From positions 1 to 64,000 of the forward strand of contig JBHJGO010000028.1 in the NCBI GenBank assembly GCA_050331715.1: a stretch of DNA of 64,000 bases. Reading direction: 5' to 3'. A program made the position numbers and the translations under genes. Positions 63,927-64,000 of the stretch are shown in pieces. The notes under the pieces were generated by a model. It saw only the letters and a program-made list of their open reading frames with translations. It made no database searches and had not been told where the DNA came from. The DNA comes from JBHJGO01 sp050331715. Lineage in GTDB: Bacteria > Cyanobacteriota > Cyanobacteriia > Cyanobacteriales > Microcoleaceae. How positions within the stretch are numbered: position 1 is the stretch's first letter; each line of letters starts with the position of its first letter.

Positions 63927-64000
63927 ATGGCGCAATTTCACCTCCAGGCTCCATTTCAACCCATGGGGGATCAACCAAAGGCGATCGCCCATCTCACCCA
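63927..64000 (+). CDS. uvrB: UvrABC system protein B, 5' end
   Basis: The window ends within this gene. The visible 24 codons read MAQFHLQAPFQPMGDQPKAI then AHLT, the family start before the first helicase motif. UvrB damages-recognition and helicase domains lie outside the window. Divergent from the NRP-motif gene. Confidence 0.85.
   Translation, partial: MAQFHLQAPFQPMGDQPKAIAHLT

Overview
The window is cyanobacterial chromosome. The octamer GCGATCGC (the HIP1 palindrome overrepresented in cyanobacterial genomes) occurs roughly 17 times by eye, against about one expected. Many genes belong to families I know mainly from cyanobacteria: MenG of phylloquinone synthesis, a DUF3685 response regulator, the NADH-dehydrogenase/SelD fusion, XisH/XisI, a DUF4912 protein and a giant Ser/Thr-kinase/AAA/histidine-kinase. 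Moderate GC and long intergenic spacers suit a filamentous or Leptolyngbya-like strain, but I cannot place the genus. No rRNA, tRNA, CRISPR array or insertion sequence was recognised.

Layout. 0.1-11.9 kb is mostly minus-strand housekeeping: DUF445, menG, a GAF response regulator, a TPR membrane protein, ssb, the DUF3685 regulator with a 755-aa Ser/Tyr-tailed membrane protein, a PerR-like Fur regulator, rpsN, nth and rseP. 12.0-17.6 kb is plus strand: a TPR protein, then an OmpR-type regulator translationally coupled to an NDH/SelD fusion that carries two in-frame TAG codons in an otherwise intact reading frame.

18.1-29.2 kb is a plus-strand polysaccharide cluster: four different sulfotransferases, a Wzx-type flippase, a Wzy/ligase-type membrane protein, two family-2 glycosyltransferases, a hexapeptide acyltransferase and a 2OG-Fe(II) oxygenase. 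The best reading is a sulfated extracellular polysaccharide. After an MFS gene broken by one in-frame TAA, a second O-antigen-ligase-like gene follows on the minus strand at 31.8-33.2 kb.

34.2-42.2 kb is a mosaic: an FmdB-like protein, cobI followed closely by a TonB-like protein with a duplicated periplasmic domain, an NhaC-type antiporter, small membrane and lipoproteins, and a haem-oxygenase-fold putative diiron protein fused to an MshEN-like domain. 42.6-48.2 kb is a single 1870-aa kinase. 48.7-55.2 kb holds a half-size TauE protein, a 14-TM MFS exporter and a 1313-aa protein joining a phosphate-type binding domain to DUF4912. 55.4-64 kb returns to conserved genes: map, DUF423, a PhnD-type (possibly selenate) binding lipoprotein, gloA, clpB, xisHI, an NRP-motif protein and the 5' end of uvrB.

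An 87-bp dispersed repeat has two gap-free copies (30181 and 57955), at least two diverged copies (17617, 4045) and one partial copy (39388). Perfect GC-rich palindromes sit in several of the same intergenic spacers. The strongest leads for something undescribed are the sulfated-polysaccharide cluster, the diiron/MshEN fusion with its palindromic upstream region, the twin-domain TonB-like protein beside cobI, the stop-interrupted NDH/SelD frame and the 87-bp repeat family.
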